From contig JAVWEG010000016.1 of NCBI GenBank assembly GCA_036641735.1, positions 1 through 33,513 of the forward strand: DNA of 33,513 bases, written 5' to 3'. Below, in pieces: positions 7,858-15,976 of the stretch; position 1 is the stretch's first letter; the number at the start of each line of letters is the position of its first letter. The position numbers and the translations under genes are program-made. Under the pieces are notes generated by a model. That model had not been told where the DNA came from. It worked only from the letters and a program-made list of their open reading frames with translations, and searched no databases. Origin of the DNA: JAGPHI01 sp036641735 (GTDB lineage Bacteria > Bacillota > Clostridia > Oscillospirales > Ruminococcaceae).

Positions 7858-8337
7858 TCATACATTATGATTTGAATTATACAACACCTTAGCGGTGTTT
7901 TGCAACTGTTTTCCCGATTTTGTTGCGGCACTTTTTCGCTTTGCCTTAATTTTTTCTTTATGTGTATATACTAAATGTAAAATCGGCTCGGTTATATATT
8001 TTTTAGCGTAAGTAACAGACACATTTATAAGCCTGTTTATAAAGTTCGCCAATGCGTAAAGTATAGGCATAATAAGTATATGCCACATACTATATCCGCA
8101 TAACAACGCGCAAATTGTGTACCATCTTACTATTCCGCTATAGCTGCGCTGTGTGATAACGCTCATATAAAGTAAAGCACCTATCACAGATATCGCCACG
8201 TCCAGTACAAATACCGCCAATTTAGAATTTCGGCACATTATACGCAGTATTGTATATGCAATGGCAAGCAAAAGTCCCAATCCCAAGGTATACATACTGT
8301 CTGCCAATGCAAAGCACATCGGTGTAATCGCCGGCAT
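7858..8337 (-). CDS. yabQ: Spore cortex biosynthesis protein YabQ
   Basis: A 159-residue membrane protein with about four hydrophobic helices in the first two thirds and a basic cytosolic tail (HKEKIKAKRKSAATKSGK). YabQ is a mother-cell membrane protein needed for spore cortex formation in Bacillus. Sequence conservation in this family is low, so the call rests mainly on topology, length and location between yabP and divIC. The ATG overlaps the yabP stop as TGATG, indicating translational coupling. Confidence 0.82.
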   Translation of the reverse strand: MPAITPMCFALADSMYTLGLGLLLAIAYTILRIMCRNSKLAVFVLDVAISVIGALLYMSVITQRSYSGIVRWYTICALLCGYSMWHILIMPILYALANFINRLINVSVTYAKKYITEPILHLVYTHKEKIKAKRKSAATKSGKQLQNTAKVLYNSNHNV

Positions 8338-8624
8338 CAGCGAATAAGCTTTTTAAACAGAGATGTGGATTTGTCTTTTTTATTTTGATACTGAATGTAT
8401 TCTATATTGCCCTGCACCTTTACCTCGCCTGCTTTTACGCTAAGCTCACTCATATGGATATCACTGCCGCCTATCACTAATGTGCCAAGCGCCGTATCGA
8501 GTGTAGCCGCATATTCGTCATAAGATATTATAGACAGTATTCCTGTAGCGCACAATAAATTTCTGTTTTCCAAAGAGATATTATGCGGCATTTTCGGCAA
8601 TATCTCTGCTTTGTCTTGCACCAT
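8337..8624 (-). CDS. yabP: Sporulation protein YabP (YabP/YqfC family)
   Basis: A 95-residue member of the YabP/YqfC family of sporulation proteins. Typical features are the N-terminal HNISLENRNLLCATGILSIISYDE, in which a short beta-strand repeat defines the family, followed by TALGTLVIGGSDIHMSELSVKAGEVKVQG. The start follows GAGGTGAT by eight bases. The 88-base gap to rqcP contains a dyad with a possible mother-cell promoter (8641-8660), so yabPQ may be transcribed apart from rqcP during sporulation. Confidence 0.92.
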   Translation of the reverse strand: MVQDKAEILPKMPHNISLENRNLLCATGILSIISYDEYAATLDTALGTLVIGGSDIHMSELSVKAGEVKVQGNIEYIQYQNKKDKSTSLFKKLIR

Positions 8625-8640
8625 AAGCTCATCACCTCAC

Positions 8641-8660
8641 TTTGCAATATTATATGCAAA
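8641..8660 (-). promoter_or_regulatory. Dyad and possible sporulation promoter before yabP
   Basis: TTTGCA and TGCAAA form a perfect inverted repeat with an 8-base AT centre. On the minus strand the element contains CATATAAT (8656-8649), close to the sigma-E -10 consensus and also containing TATAAT. No convincing -35 box is visible, so this is a weak call. Confidence 0.3.
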
Positions 8661-8712
8661 GAAAAGTAAGGCTAGTACTATAGCAATGTACGCTTTGAAA
8701 GTTGCTATATAA

Positions 8713-8958
8713 TTATTGTGAAATTATCTCATACATTTCGCGCGGTGCATCCTTGCCTGTAGGCAAAGCCACAGACAGCACCTTTACACTAACAGGCTTA
8801 TCACCAAACATCACTTCAATGATGTCGCCCTCTTTTACAATATAGCTTGCTTTTACGGGACGGCCGTTAGCACTGATGCGCCCTGCATCTGCCACTTCGT
8901 TTGCTACAGTACGTCTTTTAATAAGGCGGCTCGCCTTTAAAAATTTATCTATTCTCAT
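8713..8958 (-). CDS. rqcP: RqcP (YabO), S4-domain ribosome quality control factor
   Basis: An 81-residue protein that is almost entirely one S4 RNA-binding domain: MRIDKFLKASRLIKRRTVAN, then DAGRISANGRPVKASYIVKEGDII. RqcP binds stalled 50S-peptidyl-tRNA complexes and works with RqcH in adding C-terminal alanine tails to stuck nascent chains. It resembles Hsp15, but the length and the yabP-yabQ-divIC neighbourhood identify it as RqcP/YabO. The partner gene rqcH is at 12968 in another operon. The ATG follows GGGAG at close spacing. It is the first gene of the minus-strand cluster in this window. Confidence 0.92.
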   Translation of the reverse strand: MRIDKFLKASRLIKRRTVANEVADAGRISANGRPVKASYIVKEGDIIEVMFGDKPVSVKVLSVALPTGKDAPREMYEIISQ

Positions 8959-9115
8959 TATATACTCCCATAATGTAATATATCGACACTTTATATTCTA
9001 AATTCATACAATTTTGAAATTATTTTTTACTTGTTTGCTAAGTATACCAAAAATCGCATTGAAATAAAAGAGAAAAAGCAAACTTCACAAAATTTCGTAA
9101 AATTAAATATTTGCG

Positions 9116-9142
9116 TTTACAGCTTAAATATTGTATTATAAT
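9116..9142 (+). promoter_or_regulatory. Candidate promoter of the CPBP-rqcH gene run
   Basis: TTTACA (9116-9121) lies 15 bases before a perfect TATAAT (9137-9142); the spacer is shorter than ideal. It is placed about 28 bases upstream of the CPBP start and is the only good -10 box in the divergent region 8959-9170. Confidence 0.4.
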
Positions 9143-9170
9143 ACTATACATTATATGTGAGGCAAAAAAA

Positions 9171-10139
9171 ATGGCAAAACGCCGCAATGATTTTCTGTAT
9201 TATGCAGCTAATTTAATAGGATTTTCTATGGCGATATATTTTATCGCTTATTTTGTGCTTTCGTTTTTATCGGGGCTTTTTTTGCCCTTGTTTTTTAAAG
9301 GCGCTACTCTTGCAAATCCGATTGCTGTACCCGAATGGGTGATGGGGCTTGTAAATTTGATATTATCGCAAGGCTCACTTGCTTTGGCTTACCTTACTAT
9401 ACGTCTTGGGCAAACAGACAATGTACAATGTAATATTTCACTCACTGTTCCTCACGACAATCGGTTGTGGCTATTTGTACCTGTGTTTCTCGGTATTGGC
9501 ATATTTTTAAATGTAATTACCACGCTGTTTGCACGCTTTGCAAGCACCGTCACTTCCTATAAGCCGCCTGCCGCTATGCCTTTGCCTAATGGCGCTTTAG
9601 GACTTATAATATATTTTATAGCCATATGTGTGGTGCCTGCCATTATGGAGGAGCTATTAGTACGCGGAGCTATGCAAGGCTTACTTATGCACTGGGGGCC
9701 GTGGTTCGCCATACTTGTGTCGTCATTTGCATTTGCGCTTTTGCACAGTGATATTACAGCTATGCCTTCAATATTTATACTATCTATAATTTTAGGGCTT
9801 ACAGCATATTGTACACAATCGATAATACCCGGAATGTTTTTACATTTTTCAAACAATGTGCTTGCATTTATAGTAAATTTTGCCGTACAAAAAGGTGACA
9901 GCGCACCAACGCAAGCCTTTACCGTATACATAATGGCAGTAATAATCGTGTCTGCGCTTATTTGCATTACGCTTGCGGTAAAATCGAAAGTGTATTCGCA
10001 GCTAAAAGCCATACCGCGCTTTCACGATCCGAAAAACAGGCAAAGCCGATTTGAGCGCCTTGTATGTGCGCCTGTATATATCGCAATGATGGTAATGCTG
10101 AGCATACGCGCTATTTTACCTTTGGTGATTTCAAAATGA
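9171..10139 (+). CDS. CPBP family intramembrane metalloprotease (Rce1/Abi type)
   Basis: A 322-residue multi-pass membrane protein of the CPBP (CAAX protease and bacteriocin-processing) family. The three catalytic signatures are present: E160-E161-x-x-x-R165 (EELLVR), F-x-x-x-H with H192 (FALLH), and H-x-x-x-N with H225 and N229 (HFSNN). About eight hydrophobic segments surround them. The ATG at 9171 is chosen because TGAGG precedes it; a possible start 60 bases earlier adds a tail that overlaps the promoter. Its substrate is unknown and there is no bacteriocin gene nearby. The stop overlaps the tadA start as ATGA. Confidence 0.9.
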   Translation: MAKRRNDFLYYAANLIGFSMAIYFIAYFVLSFLSGLFLPLFFKGATLANPIAVPEWVMGLVNLILSQGSLALAYLTIRLGQTDNVQCNISLTVPHDNRLWLFVPVFLGIGIFLNVITTLFARFASTVTSYKPPAAMPLPNGALGLIIYFIAICVVPAIMEELLVRGAMQGLLMHWGPWFAILVSSFAFALLHSDITAMPSIFILSIILGLTAYCTQSIIPGMFLHFSNNVLAFIVNFAVQKGDSAPTQAFTVYIMAVIIVSALICITLAVKSKVYSQLKAIPRFHDPKNRQSRFERLVCAPVYIAMMVMLSIRAILPLVISK

Positions 10140-10615
10140 TAAACGACGAAAAATATATGCAGCTTGCTATTGCCGAGGCACAAAAAGCATATGATATAAA
10201 CGAAGTACCTGTAGGCGCTGTGATAATAAAAGACGGCAAAATAATATCTTTAGCACATAATACACGAGAAACCGAGCAAAATGCCACGCATCACGCAGAG
10301 CTGCTTGCAATAAATTCCGCTTGCAAAAGCTTAGGCACTTGGCGGCTGACAGGCTGCGAAATATATGTTACACTAGAGCCTTGCCCTATGTGTACAGGTG
10401 CTATTATTAATAGCCGCCTAAATCGCATAGTATATGGTGCTGCCGATAGTGCAATGGGCTGCTGCGGCAGCGTAGCCAATTTATGCGCTATGCCATTTGC
10501 AAGTGTACCACTCGTAAAAAGCCGCGTGCTGGAGAGCGAATGTAGTGAGCTATTAAAACGTTTTTTTGCAAAATTACGCATAAAAAACACTGAAAGTGGT
10601 GATACCGATGCCTAA
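10136..10615 (+). CDS. tadA: tRNA-specific adenosine-34 deaminase
   Basis: Converts the wobble adenosine of tRNA-Arg(ACG) to inosine; essential in most bacteria. The zinc/catalytic motif H53-A54-E55 and the P82-C-P-M-C86 motif are both intact, and the CGSVANL stretch in the C-terminal half is typical. Length (159 residues) is normal. The ATG at 10136 overlaps the CPBP stop by four bases; the open frame upstream to 10064 lies inside the CPBP gene and is not a likely start. It overlaps the SDR gene by eight bases. Confidence 0.95.
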   Translation: MINDEKYMQLAIAEAQKAYDINEVPVGAVIIKDGKIISLAHNTRETEQNATHHAELLAINSACKSLGTWRLTGCEIYVTLEPCPMCTGAIINSRLNRIVYGAADSAMGCCGSVANLCAMPFASVPLVKSRVLESECSELLKRFFAKLRIKNTESGDTDA

Positions 10616-11342
10616 AGTAGCTTTAATAACAGGTGCTTCGCGCGGCATAGGTGCCGCAATAGCTATTGCGCTTGCCAAAAGCGGATACAGCGTGGCAATA
10701 TGCTATAACAGTAACGAGCAAAAAGCAAACGACATAGTAAACGCGCTTAATTCCGAAGGGCTTACCTCTGCTGCATTTAAAGCCGATATTACTATTCAAA
10801 ACGATATCACAAATCTATGTGCCAACGTAAAAAACGTGCTTGGCAATATAGAGCTTCTTGTAAATAACGCAGGTATATCACAGCAAAAGCTGTTTTGTGA
10901 GCTAAGCGAAAACGATATTGATAAAATGCTCGATACAAATATTAAAGGCGCTATGCTATGCAGCAAAGCAGTATTGCCTGATATGATTAGCAGACATAAA
11001 GGCTGTATTATAAATATAGCTTCTATGTGGGGAGAAACAGGTGCTTCGTGCGAGGTGCATTATTCGGCTGCAAAAGCGGCGATTATCGGGTTTACCAAAG
11101 CACTTGCCAAAGAGCTTGCCCCCTCGGGAATACGTGTAAACTGCGTATCCCCCGGCGCAGTGGATACCGATATGCTCGCCTTTTTCACACAAGATGACAA
11201 GCAAGCCATTATAAATGACACTCCGCTTGGCAGGCTTGGCACCGCAGAGGATATTGCAAATGCTGTTGAGTTTTTATCAAGTGATAAAGCAAGCTTCATC
11301 ACAGGGCAGATATTGAGCGTAAATGGTGGCATACTAATTTAA
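10608..11342 (+). CDS. FabG-like short-chain dehydrogenase/reductase
   Basis: A 244-residue NAD(P)-dependent SDR closest in style to 3-oxoacyl-ACP reductase FabG. It shows the dinucleotide motif TGASRGIG (8-15), the NNAG strand motif, the catalytic Ser in IASMWG, YSAAK with the catalytic Tyr and Lys, and the C-terminal SFITGQILSVNGG. No other fatty-acid synthesis gene is adjacent, so it may act on another substrate; I leave the gene symbol empty. The ATG at 10608 follows GGTGAT located inside the end of tadA; a GTG at 10596 would add four residues. Confidence 0.9.
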   Translation: MPKVALITGASRGIGAAIAIALAKSGYSVAICYNSNEQKANDIVNALNSEGLTSAAFKADITIQNDITNLCANVKNVLGNIELLVNNAGISQQKLFCELSENDIDKMLDTNIKGAMLCSKAVLPDMISRHKGCIINIASMWGETGASCEVHYSAAKAAIIGFTKALAKELAPSGIRVNCVSPGAVDTDMLAFFTQDDKQAIINDTPLGRLGTAEDIANAVEFLSSDKASFITGQILSVNGGILI

Positions 11343-11373
11343 AATATTATTATATAAAGGTAGGTTTTACAAA

Positions 11374-11568
11374 ATGACTATAACAAAGCAAAGCATATTA
11401 GGCGATGTACTTGATGCACACCCAGACACAGCAGAAATATTTATGGCTATCGGAATGCACTGTCTTGGCTGCCCGTCTGCTCGCGGCGAAAGCATTGAAG
11501 AAGCTTGTTATGTACACGGACAAGACGCAGATGCTCTTGTAGCACAGCTTAACGCAAAGGTTGGCTAA
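11374..11568 (+). CDS. DUF1858 domain protein with CxxC motif
   Basis: A 64-residue protein consisting of one DUF1858 domain, a fold also found at the N terminus of ScdA/RIC-type iron-sulfur repair proteins and near hybrid-cluster proteins. Characteristic are the opening ILGDVLDAHPDTAEIFMAIGMHCLGC and the H-C-L-G-C-P-S pair of cysteines at about 32-35, which could bind metal or act in redox. Function is unknown. A good AAAGGTAGG ribosome binding site precedes the ATG. It sits 31 bases after the SDR gene and its last eight bases overlap trmK. Confidence 0.9.
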   Translation: MTITKQSILGDVLDAHPDTAEIFMAIGMHCLGCPSARGESIEEACYVHGQDADALVAQLNAKVG

Positions 11569-12223
11569 TATTCACCTTGATGCACGCCTTGCGCAAGCTG
11601 CCGATTTTGTGGCAAATGGCAGTGTAGCCGCCGATATAGGCTGCGACCACGGCAAGCTTGCTTGTGCTTTATCGTACAAATGCAGTAAAGTTATCGCTGT
11701 GGATTGTGCCGATAAGCCTTTATCACGTGCTAAAGAGCTTATTGCGCGTTTATCTATTAATAACGTAGAATGTCGGCTCGGCAATGGGCTAAACGCAATT
11801 GCCGAGGGCGAAGCTGCGTTTATTATTATTGCAGGATTATCGGCAGAAACTATTTGTGACATTTTATCTTCTTGCCCGTGGGCTAAAAATGATTATTACA
11901 CATTTATACTTATACCCACTACCAAGCACAATTTATTGCGCAAGCAATTGTACCAAAACGGCTTTTGCATAGATGAAGCGCTCGCAAAAGCCGCAGGACG
12001 TATATATTCTGTAATGCGTGTAAAATATTGCGGAAAGCTTGTACATTTATCCGATAAAATATGCGCTCGTGGTTTTGCAAGCGGTGACAATACTGCTCAA
12101 TATCTCAATATAGAAGCAGGCAAGCTATTAAAGCAAGCTCTCGGTGAGGACGACGACACATCGCGCGCTACACTTGCAGTAGCGCGTTATTTGCAAACGG
12201 AGGCGAAAAAATGCCAAATATAG
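11561..12223 (+). CDS. trmK: tRNA (adenine-22-N1)-methyltransferase TrmK, diverged
   Basis: A SAM-dependent methyltransferase predicted to make m1A22 in tRNAs. The SAM motif DIGCDHGKL (D25-I-G) is present, as are VDCADKPLSRAK and the C-terminal LRKQLYQNGFCIDEALAKAAGRIYSVM typical of the family. Two conserved family motifs are altered: the usual AGMGG is AGLSAE (91-96), and the usual LQPN is IPTT. The only plausible start is a TTG at 11561 with no well-placed ribosome binding site, suggesting coupling to the DUF1858 gene. It overlaps the Nif3-like gene by 13 bases, the same trmK-nif3 order as Bacillus yqfN-yqfO. Confidence 0.85.
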   Translation: MANIHLDARLAQAADFVANGSVAADIGCDHGKLACALSYKCSKVIAVDCADKPLSRAKELIARLSINNVECRLGNGLNAIAEGEAAFIIIAGLSAETICDILSSCPWAKNDYYTFILIPTTKHNLLRKQLYQNGFCIDEALAKAAGRIYSVMRVKYCGKLVHLSDKICARGFASGDNTAQYLNIEAGKLLKQALGEDDDTSRATLAVARYLQTEAKKCQI

Positions 12224-12954
12224 AACAAATAGAAAAATATCTTGAACAATTAGCTCCGCTAAATACAGCCGAAGCGTGGGATAATGTAGGATTATTGGTA
12301 CACGCGTGCGACAGCACCGATAAAGTACTTATAAGCCTTGATATTACTCACGATGCCGTAGCGGAAGCGGCGCGGCTTGGCTGCGGATTAATAATCTCAC
12401 ATCACCCTGTGATATTTACTCCGCTTCGCACTATTGCAAAAGACGACGTGGTATTTGAGCTGATACAAAATAATATTTCCGCTATATGTATGCACACTAA
12501 CCTTGATGCTGCAAACGGCGGAGTGAATTATATTTTAGCAAATGCGCTCGGGCTTACCTCTGTATCGGCATTGCCGCAGCTTGGGTGTATTGGCTCGCTT
12601 ATGGATATTATAAGCTGCAAAGAGCTTGCCAATTATTGCGAAAAGCAGCTTTCGGCACATATAAAATATGTAGATACACGGCAAAGCATATTTCGCGTAG
12701 CGCTCGTTGGCGGTAGCGGCGGAGAATTTATCGATGATGCTGTATCAGCAGGCGCAGATTGCTTTATCACAGGTGAAGCGAGCTATCACGATGCGCAAAA
12801 AGCCAAAGCACTTGGCATTTCACTGATAGTAGCAGGGCATTTTGCCACTGAAAACATCGTGTGCGAAGCATTGTGCAAAAAGCTGCAAAAGGAATTTACA
12901 AATACGCAATTTATTGTAAACGCAGTGGGACACGATGCGTTTGAATATCTTTAA
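12211..12954 (+). CDS. Nif3-like dinuclear metal centre hexameric protein
   Basis: A member of the widespread Nif3/GTP cyclohydrolase I type 2-like family. The metal-site residues are visible: H64-H65 (SHHPVIF), D99 in HTNLDAA, and H210 with E214 in AGHFATE. At 247 residues it is the compact form, lacking the inserted PII-like domain of larger homologues such as Bacillus YqfO. The molecular function is not settled. The start follows a strong CGGAGG site within the end of trmK, and the stop is 13 bases before rqcH. Confidence 0.93.
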   Translation: MPNIEQIEKYLEQLAPLNTAEAWDNVGLLVHACDSTDKVLISLDITHDAVAEAARLGCGLIISHHPVIFTPLRTIAKDDVVFELIQNNISAICMHTNLDAANGGVNYILANALGLTSVSALPQLGCIGSLMDIISCKELANYCEKQLSAHIKYVDTRQSIFRVALVGGSGGEFIDDAVSAGADCFITGEASYHDAQKAKALGISLIVAGHFATENIVCEALCKKLQKEFTNTQFIVNAVGHDAFEYL

Positions 12955-12967
12955 TTGAGGAGAAAAA

Positions 12968-14716
12968 ATGGCTTTAGATGCTGCCACACTGGCACTTACC
13001 GCAAATGAGCTTTGCAAGCTTTTACAAGATGCGAAGATAGATAAAATCACCGAGCCTACGCGAGATGAAATCGTTTTGTCCTTGCGCACAAGAGGCAGTA
13101 ATCTGCGTTTATTTATATCTGCACGTTCAGGCTCGGCACGTATATGCCTAACCGACGAAGCATTTGAAAATCCGCAGTCTCCCCCATCGTTTTGTATGCT
13201 TTTACGCAAGCATTTCGGCGGTGGACGGTTTATAGGTGTACGCACATTAGAAAATGAGCGCATAGTGTTTTTTGATTTTGCGTGTACAAACGAAATGGGC
13301 GACAGCGTACACAACACTTTAGCCGCCGAGCTTATGGGACGATATTCCAATATTGTGCTAATACGTGAGGACGGCAAAATAATTGATGCCCTTAAACGCG
13401 TAGATTTTGAGGATAGCGATATTCGTCAGCTTTTACCCGGGCTTGCCTATACCTTGCCGCCAAAGCCCGATAAACTGGACTTTTTGCACGCAAATGCCAA
13501 AGATATAGTAGCCGCTATAAAAGCATACGATATCAATATTGCAGGTGCGTTAATGAAAGCGACAGGCGGAGTAGGCCCTGTAGTATGCCGAGAGGCTGTG
13601 TACAGAGCGCTTTGTGATGCACCACTTTCGGCGCAAGATATTACAGATAGCGATGCCGATTTATTAATTTGCGCTATTAATGATATCCAAAAGGATTACG
13701 CAAACGGCGGTGTACCCTGCCTTGCAATGCACGACGATAAGCCGTGCGAATTTAGCTTTACCCGTCTTACCCAATACGGAGATGACACTATTACAACGTA
13801 CAATAGCTTTTCTTTATTACTGGAACAATACTATGCCACAAAGGATAAAGCCGAACGTCTGCGCACTAAAAGCCGTGAGCTGCACAAAAGCGTACGCAAT
13901 ATGTACGACCGTTCTGTGCGCAAACTATCAGCCCGTAAAGACGAGCTTGCCGCAAGCGAAAAGAGCGAGCAGCTGCGTATATACGGAGAGCTTTTAAACG
14001 CTAATTTATGGGCATTTAAAAAAGGCGATAAATCTGTAACGCTCAAAAGCTGGTATGATGGCACAGATATTAAAGTACCGCTTGATATTCGCCTTTCGCC
14101 AAGCGCCAATGCGCAAAAATATTTTAAAGATTACAAGAAAAAGCAAACCGCGGCTAAAATGCTGGTAAAGCTAATGACAGACGGTGAAGCGGAAATAAAG
14201 TACCTTGAAAGCGTATTGTACGAGGTGGAAAATGCCGAGGGCGAAGTGGCATTGTCGGAAATACGCAGTGAGCTAAAAGCAGGCGGATACCTTAAATATT
14301 ATAAGGTGAAAGACAAAAAACAAAAGCCATCAGACTTTTATCGTTATCGCTCATCGGACGGATTTTTGATATTGGTAGGACGTAACAACGCACAAAATGA
14401 AAAGCTCACGCTTAAAACAGCGCGCGGCAAAGATATGTGGTTTCACGTAAAAAATGCGCCCGGTAGCCATACCGTGATAATGAGCGAGGGCGCTGACATT
14501 CCCGACACAAGTAAAACTGAGGCCGCAATGTTAGCGGTATTACATTCAAGCTTATCTCAGGGCGAAAAAGTAGCCGTGGATTTCACAGAAGTACGCAATA
14601 TTCGCAAAACAAATGACTTACCTACAGGTATGGTGCTGTACGAGACATACGAAACCGCTTACATCACTCCATCGGCAGGTTTGCAAGAGCATTTGGCAAT
14701 ACAAAAAGCCAAATGA
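12968..14716 (+). CDS. rqcH: RqcH, Rqc2-family ribosome quality control factor
   Basis: Recruits tRNA-Ala to stalled 50S subunits and adds C-terminal alanine tails that mark nascent chains for degradation. The 582 residues contain an NFACT-N domain (about 1-190), two helix-hairpin-helix-like segments, a long coiled-coil region (about 285-440) and a C-terminal NFACT-R/DUF814 domain (about 455-570, YRYRSSDGFLILVGRNNAQNE and KDMWFHVKNAPGSH). The position of the Asp97-Arg98 pair important in characterised RqcH proteins is E97-R98 here, a conservative change. Older annotations call the family fibronectin-binding protein. GAGGAG precedes the ATG. It ends the seven-gene run that starts at 9171. Confidence 0.95.
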   Translation: MALDAATLALTANELCKLLQDAKIDKITEPTRDEIVLSLRTRGSNLRLFISARSGSARICLTDEAFENPQSPPSFCMLLRKHFGGGRFIGVRTLENERIVFFDFACTNEMGDSVHNTLAAELMGRYSNIVLIREDGKIIDALKRVDFEDSDIRQLLPGLAYTLPPKPDKLDFLHANAKDIVAAIKAYDINIAGALMKATGGVGPVVCREAVYRALCDAPLSAQDITDSDADLLICAINDIQKDYANGGVPCLAMHDDKPCEFSFTRLTQYGDDTITTYNSFSLLLEQYYATKDKAERLRTKSRELHKSVRNMYDRSVRKLSARKDELAASEKSEQLRIYGELLNANLWAFKKGDKSVTLKSWYDGTDIKVPLDIRLSPSANAQKYFKDYKKKQTAAKMLVKLMTDGEAEIKYLESVLYEVENAEGEVALSEIRSELKAGGYLKYYKVKDKKQKPSDFYRYRSSDGFLILVGRNNAQNEKLTLKTARGKDMWFHVKNAPGSHTVIMSEGADIPDTSKTEAAMLAVLHSSLSQGEKVAVDFTEVRNIRKTNDLPTGMVLYETYETAYITPSAGLQEHLAIQKAK

Positions 14717-14720
14717 ATAT

Positions 14721-14749
14721 TTGACTATCATTATTAAAAAAGATATAAT
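14721..14749 (+). promoter_or_regulatory. Sigma-A promoter of nagA
   Basis: TTGACT (14721-14726) and TATAAT (14744-14749) are separated by the optimal 17 bases, immediately after the rqcH stop and 36 bases before the nagA start. There is no terminator after rqcH, so read-through into nagA is also possible. Confidence 0.8.
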
Positions 14750-14784
14750 AAAAGAACAGATTAAAAATTAAGGAGTGCTTATAT

Positions 14785-15915
14785 ATGATATTAAAAAACG
14801 GCTTTGTATTCACAGATGAAGGTAAATTCAGCGTTTGTGATGTAGAAACTAACGGCGACGTTATAGTGCGCCTTGCTCCTGCCGGCACTTTACACGGTGC
14901 AGGCGAAGTGGACGTGAGCGGACAATACGTTATTCCCGGGCTTGTAGATATCCACATTCACGGCGCTAAAGGCTCTGACTTTTGCGACAATAGCGTTAAA
15001 GACATAGAAACTATGGCGGCTTATCTTGGCGGTGAGGGTGTTACCTCTTTTTGCGGCACTACAATGGCATTTAGCGAAGAAATTTTGAGTGATATTTTCG
15101 ATACTGCAAAGCCTCTTATTAAAAAAGAAGGGCTTGGCGCTGTATTGCGCGGCATAAATATGGAAGGGCCTTTCTTTTCCAAAGCCAAAAAAGGCGCTCA
15201 GGCAGAGGAATATATCATTAACCCAGATGCTGAAATGTTTGACCGTTTATTTGAAAAATCTGGCGAAAACATTCGCTTTATCGATGTAGCGCCCGAGCTT
15301 GACGGCTGTATAGATTTTATTGCGCACGCAAGCCAAAAATGCGCTGTATCTGTAGCTCATACCACAGCTAATTATGACGAAGCTCAAGCAGCATATCTTG
15401 CCGGCGCTTGCCATACCACACATTTATTTAATGCAATGCCTGCATTTAATCATCGTGAGCCTGGTGTAATAGGCGCAGCGAGCGACTATGCCGCCCACGT
15501 AGAGATGATAAGCGACGGTATTCATTTGCATCCTGCTGTGGTACGCAGTGTATTTAAATGGTTTGGTGACGATCGCGTATGCCTAATTTCCGACTCTATG
15601 CGTGCTTGCGGTATGCCTAACGGAGACTATTCTCTCGGCGGACAAAAGGTAATAATGAAAGACTGTAAAGCCACCTTAGAGGACGGCACAATTGCAGGCA
15701 GTGCTACTTGCCTTGCAGAATGTATGCGCAAAGCTGTAAGCTTTGGTGTGCCAATAGAAAGTGCTATAAAGGCAGCTACTATGAACCCTGCAAAAGCGGC
15801 TAATTTATATGATATTGTCGGCTCTATTACAGCCGGCAAGCGCGCTGATATATTGGTAATGGATACGGGATTACAGCCCACATCTATTATCATAGGCGGC
15901 AAAAAAACGAAATAA
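14785..15915 (+). CDS. nagA: N-acetylglucosamine-6-phosphate deacetylase
   Basis: Removes acetate from GlcNAc-6-phosphate in amino-sugar use and cell-wall recycling. Motifs of the amidohydrolase fold are in order: metal-binding H57-I-H59-G, NMEGPF with the metal-ligand Glu, VAHTTA, HLFNAMPAFNHREPG, DGIHLHP, the catalytic Asp in LISDSM, and GSATCL. At 376 residues it is of normal length. An AAGGAG site precedes the ATG. No nagB or sugar transporter is adjacent, so it relies on genes elsewhere. It has its own promoter and terminator. Confidence 0.95.
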   Translation: MILKNGFVFTDEGKFSVCDVETNGDVIVRLAPAGTLHGAGEVDVSGQYVIPGLVDIHIHGAKGSDFCDNSVKDIETMAAYLGGEGVTSFCGTTMAFSEEILSDIFDTAKPLIKKEGLGAVLRGINMEGPFFSKAKKGAQAEEYIINPDAEMFDRLFEKSGENIRFIDVAPELDGCIDFIAHASQKCAVSVAHTTANYDEAQAAYLAGACHTTHLFNAMPAFNHREPGVIGAASDYAAHVEMISDGIHLHPAVVRSVFKWFGDDRVCLISDSMRACGMPNGDYSLGGQKVIMKDCKATLEDGTIAGSATCLAECMRKAVSFGVPIESAIKAATMNPAKAANLYDIVGSITAGKRADILVMDTGLQPTSIIIGGKKTK

Positions 15916-15923
15916 CACAATAT

Positions 15924-15965
15924 TTTAGCGCCGCTGTTTCTTTTGGCAGCGGCGCTAAATTTTTA
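15924..15965 (+). terminator. Intrinsic terminator after nagA
   Basis: A perfect 13-bp stem (15924-15936 with 15947-15959), 10-base loop and a T-run at 15960-15964. The ribosome binding site of the next gene lies only a few bases further, and I see no separate promoter for it, so some read-through is likely. Confidence 0.88.
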
Positions 15966-15976
15966 AAAAGGATAAT

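Noticed and set aside
12820..13377. 185-codon minus-strand open frame opposite the Nif3-like and rqcH genes
   Set aside because: It spans two well-supported plus-strand genes and shows no recognisable domain.
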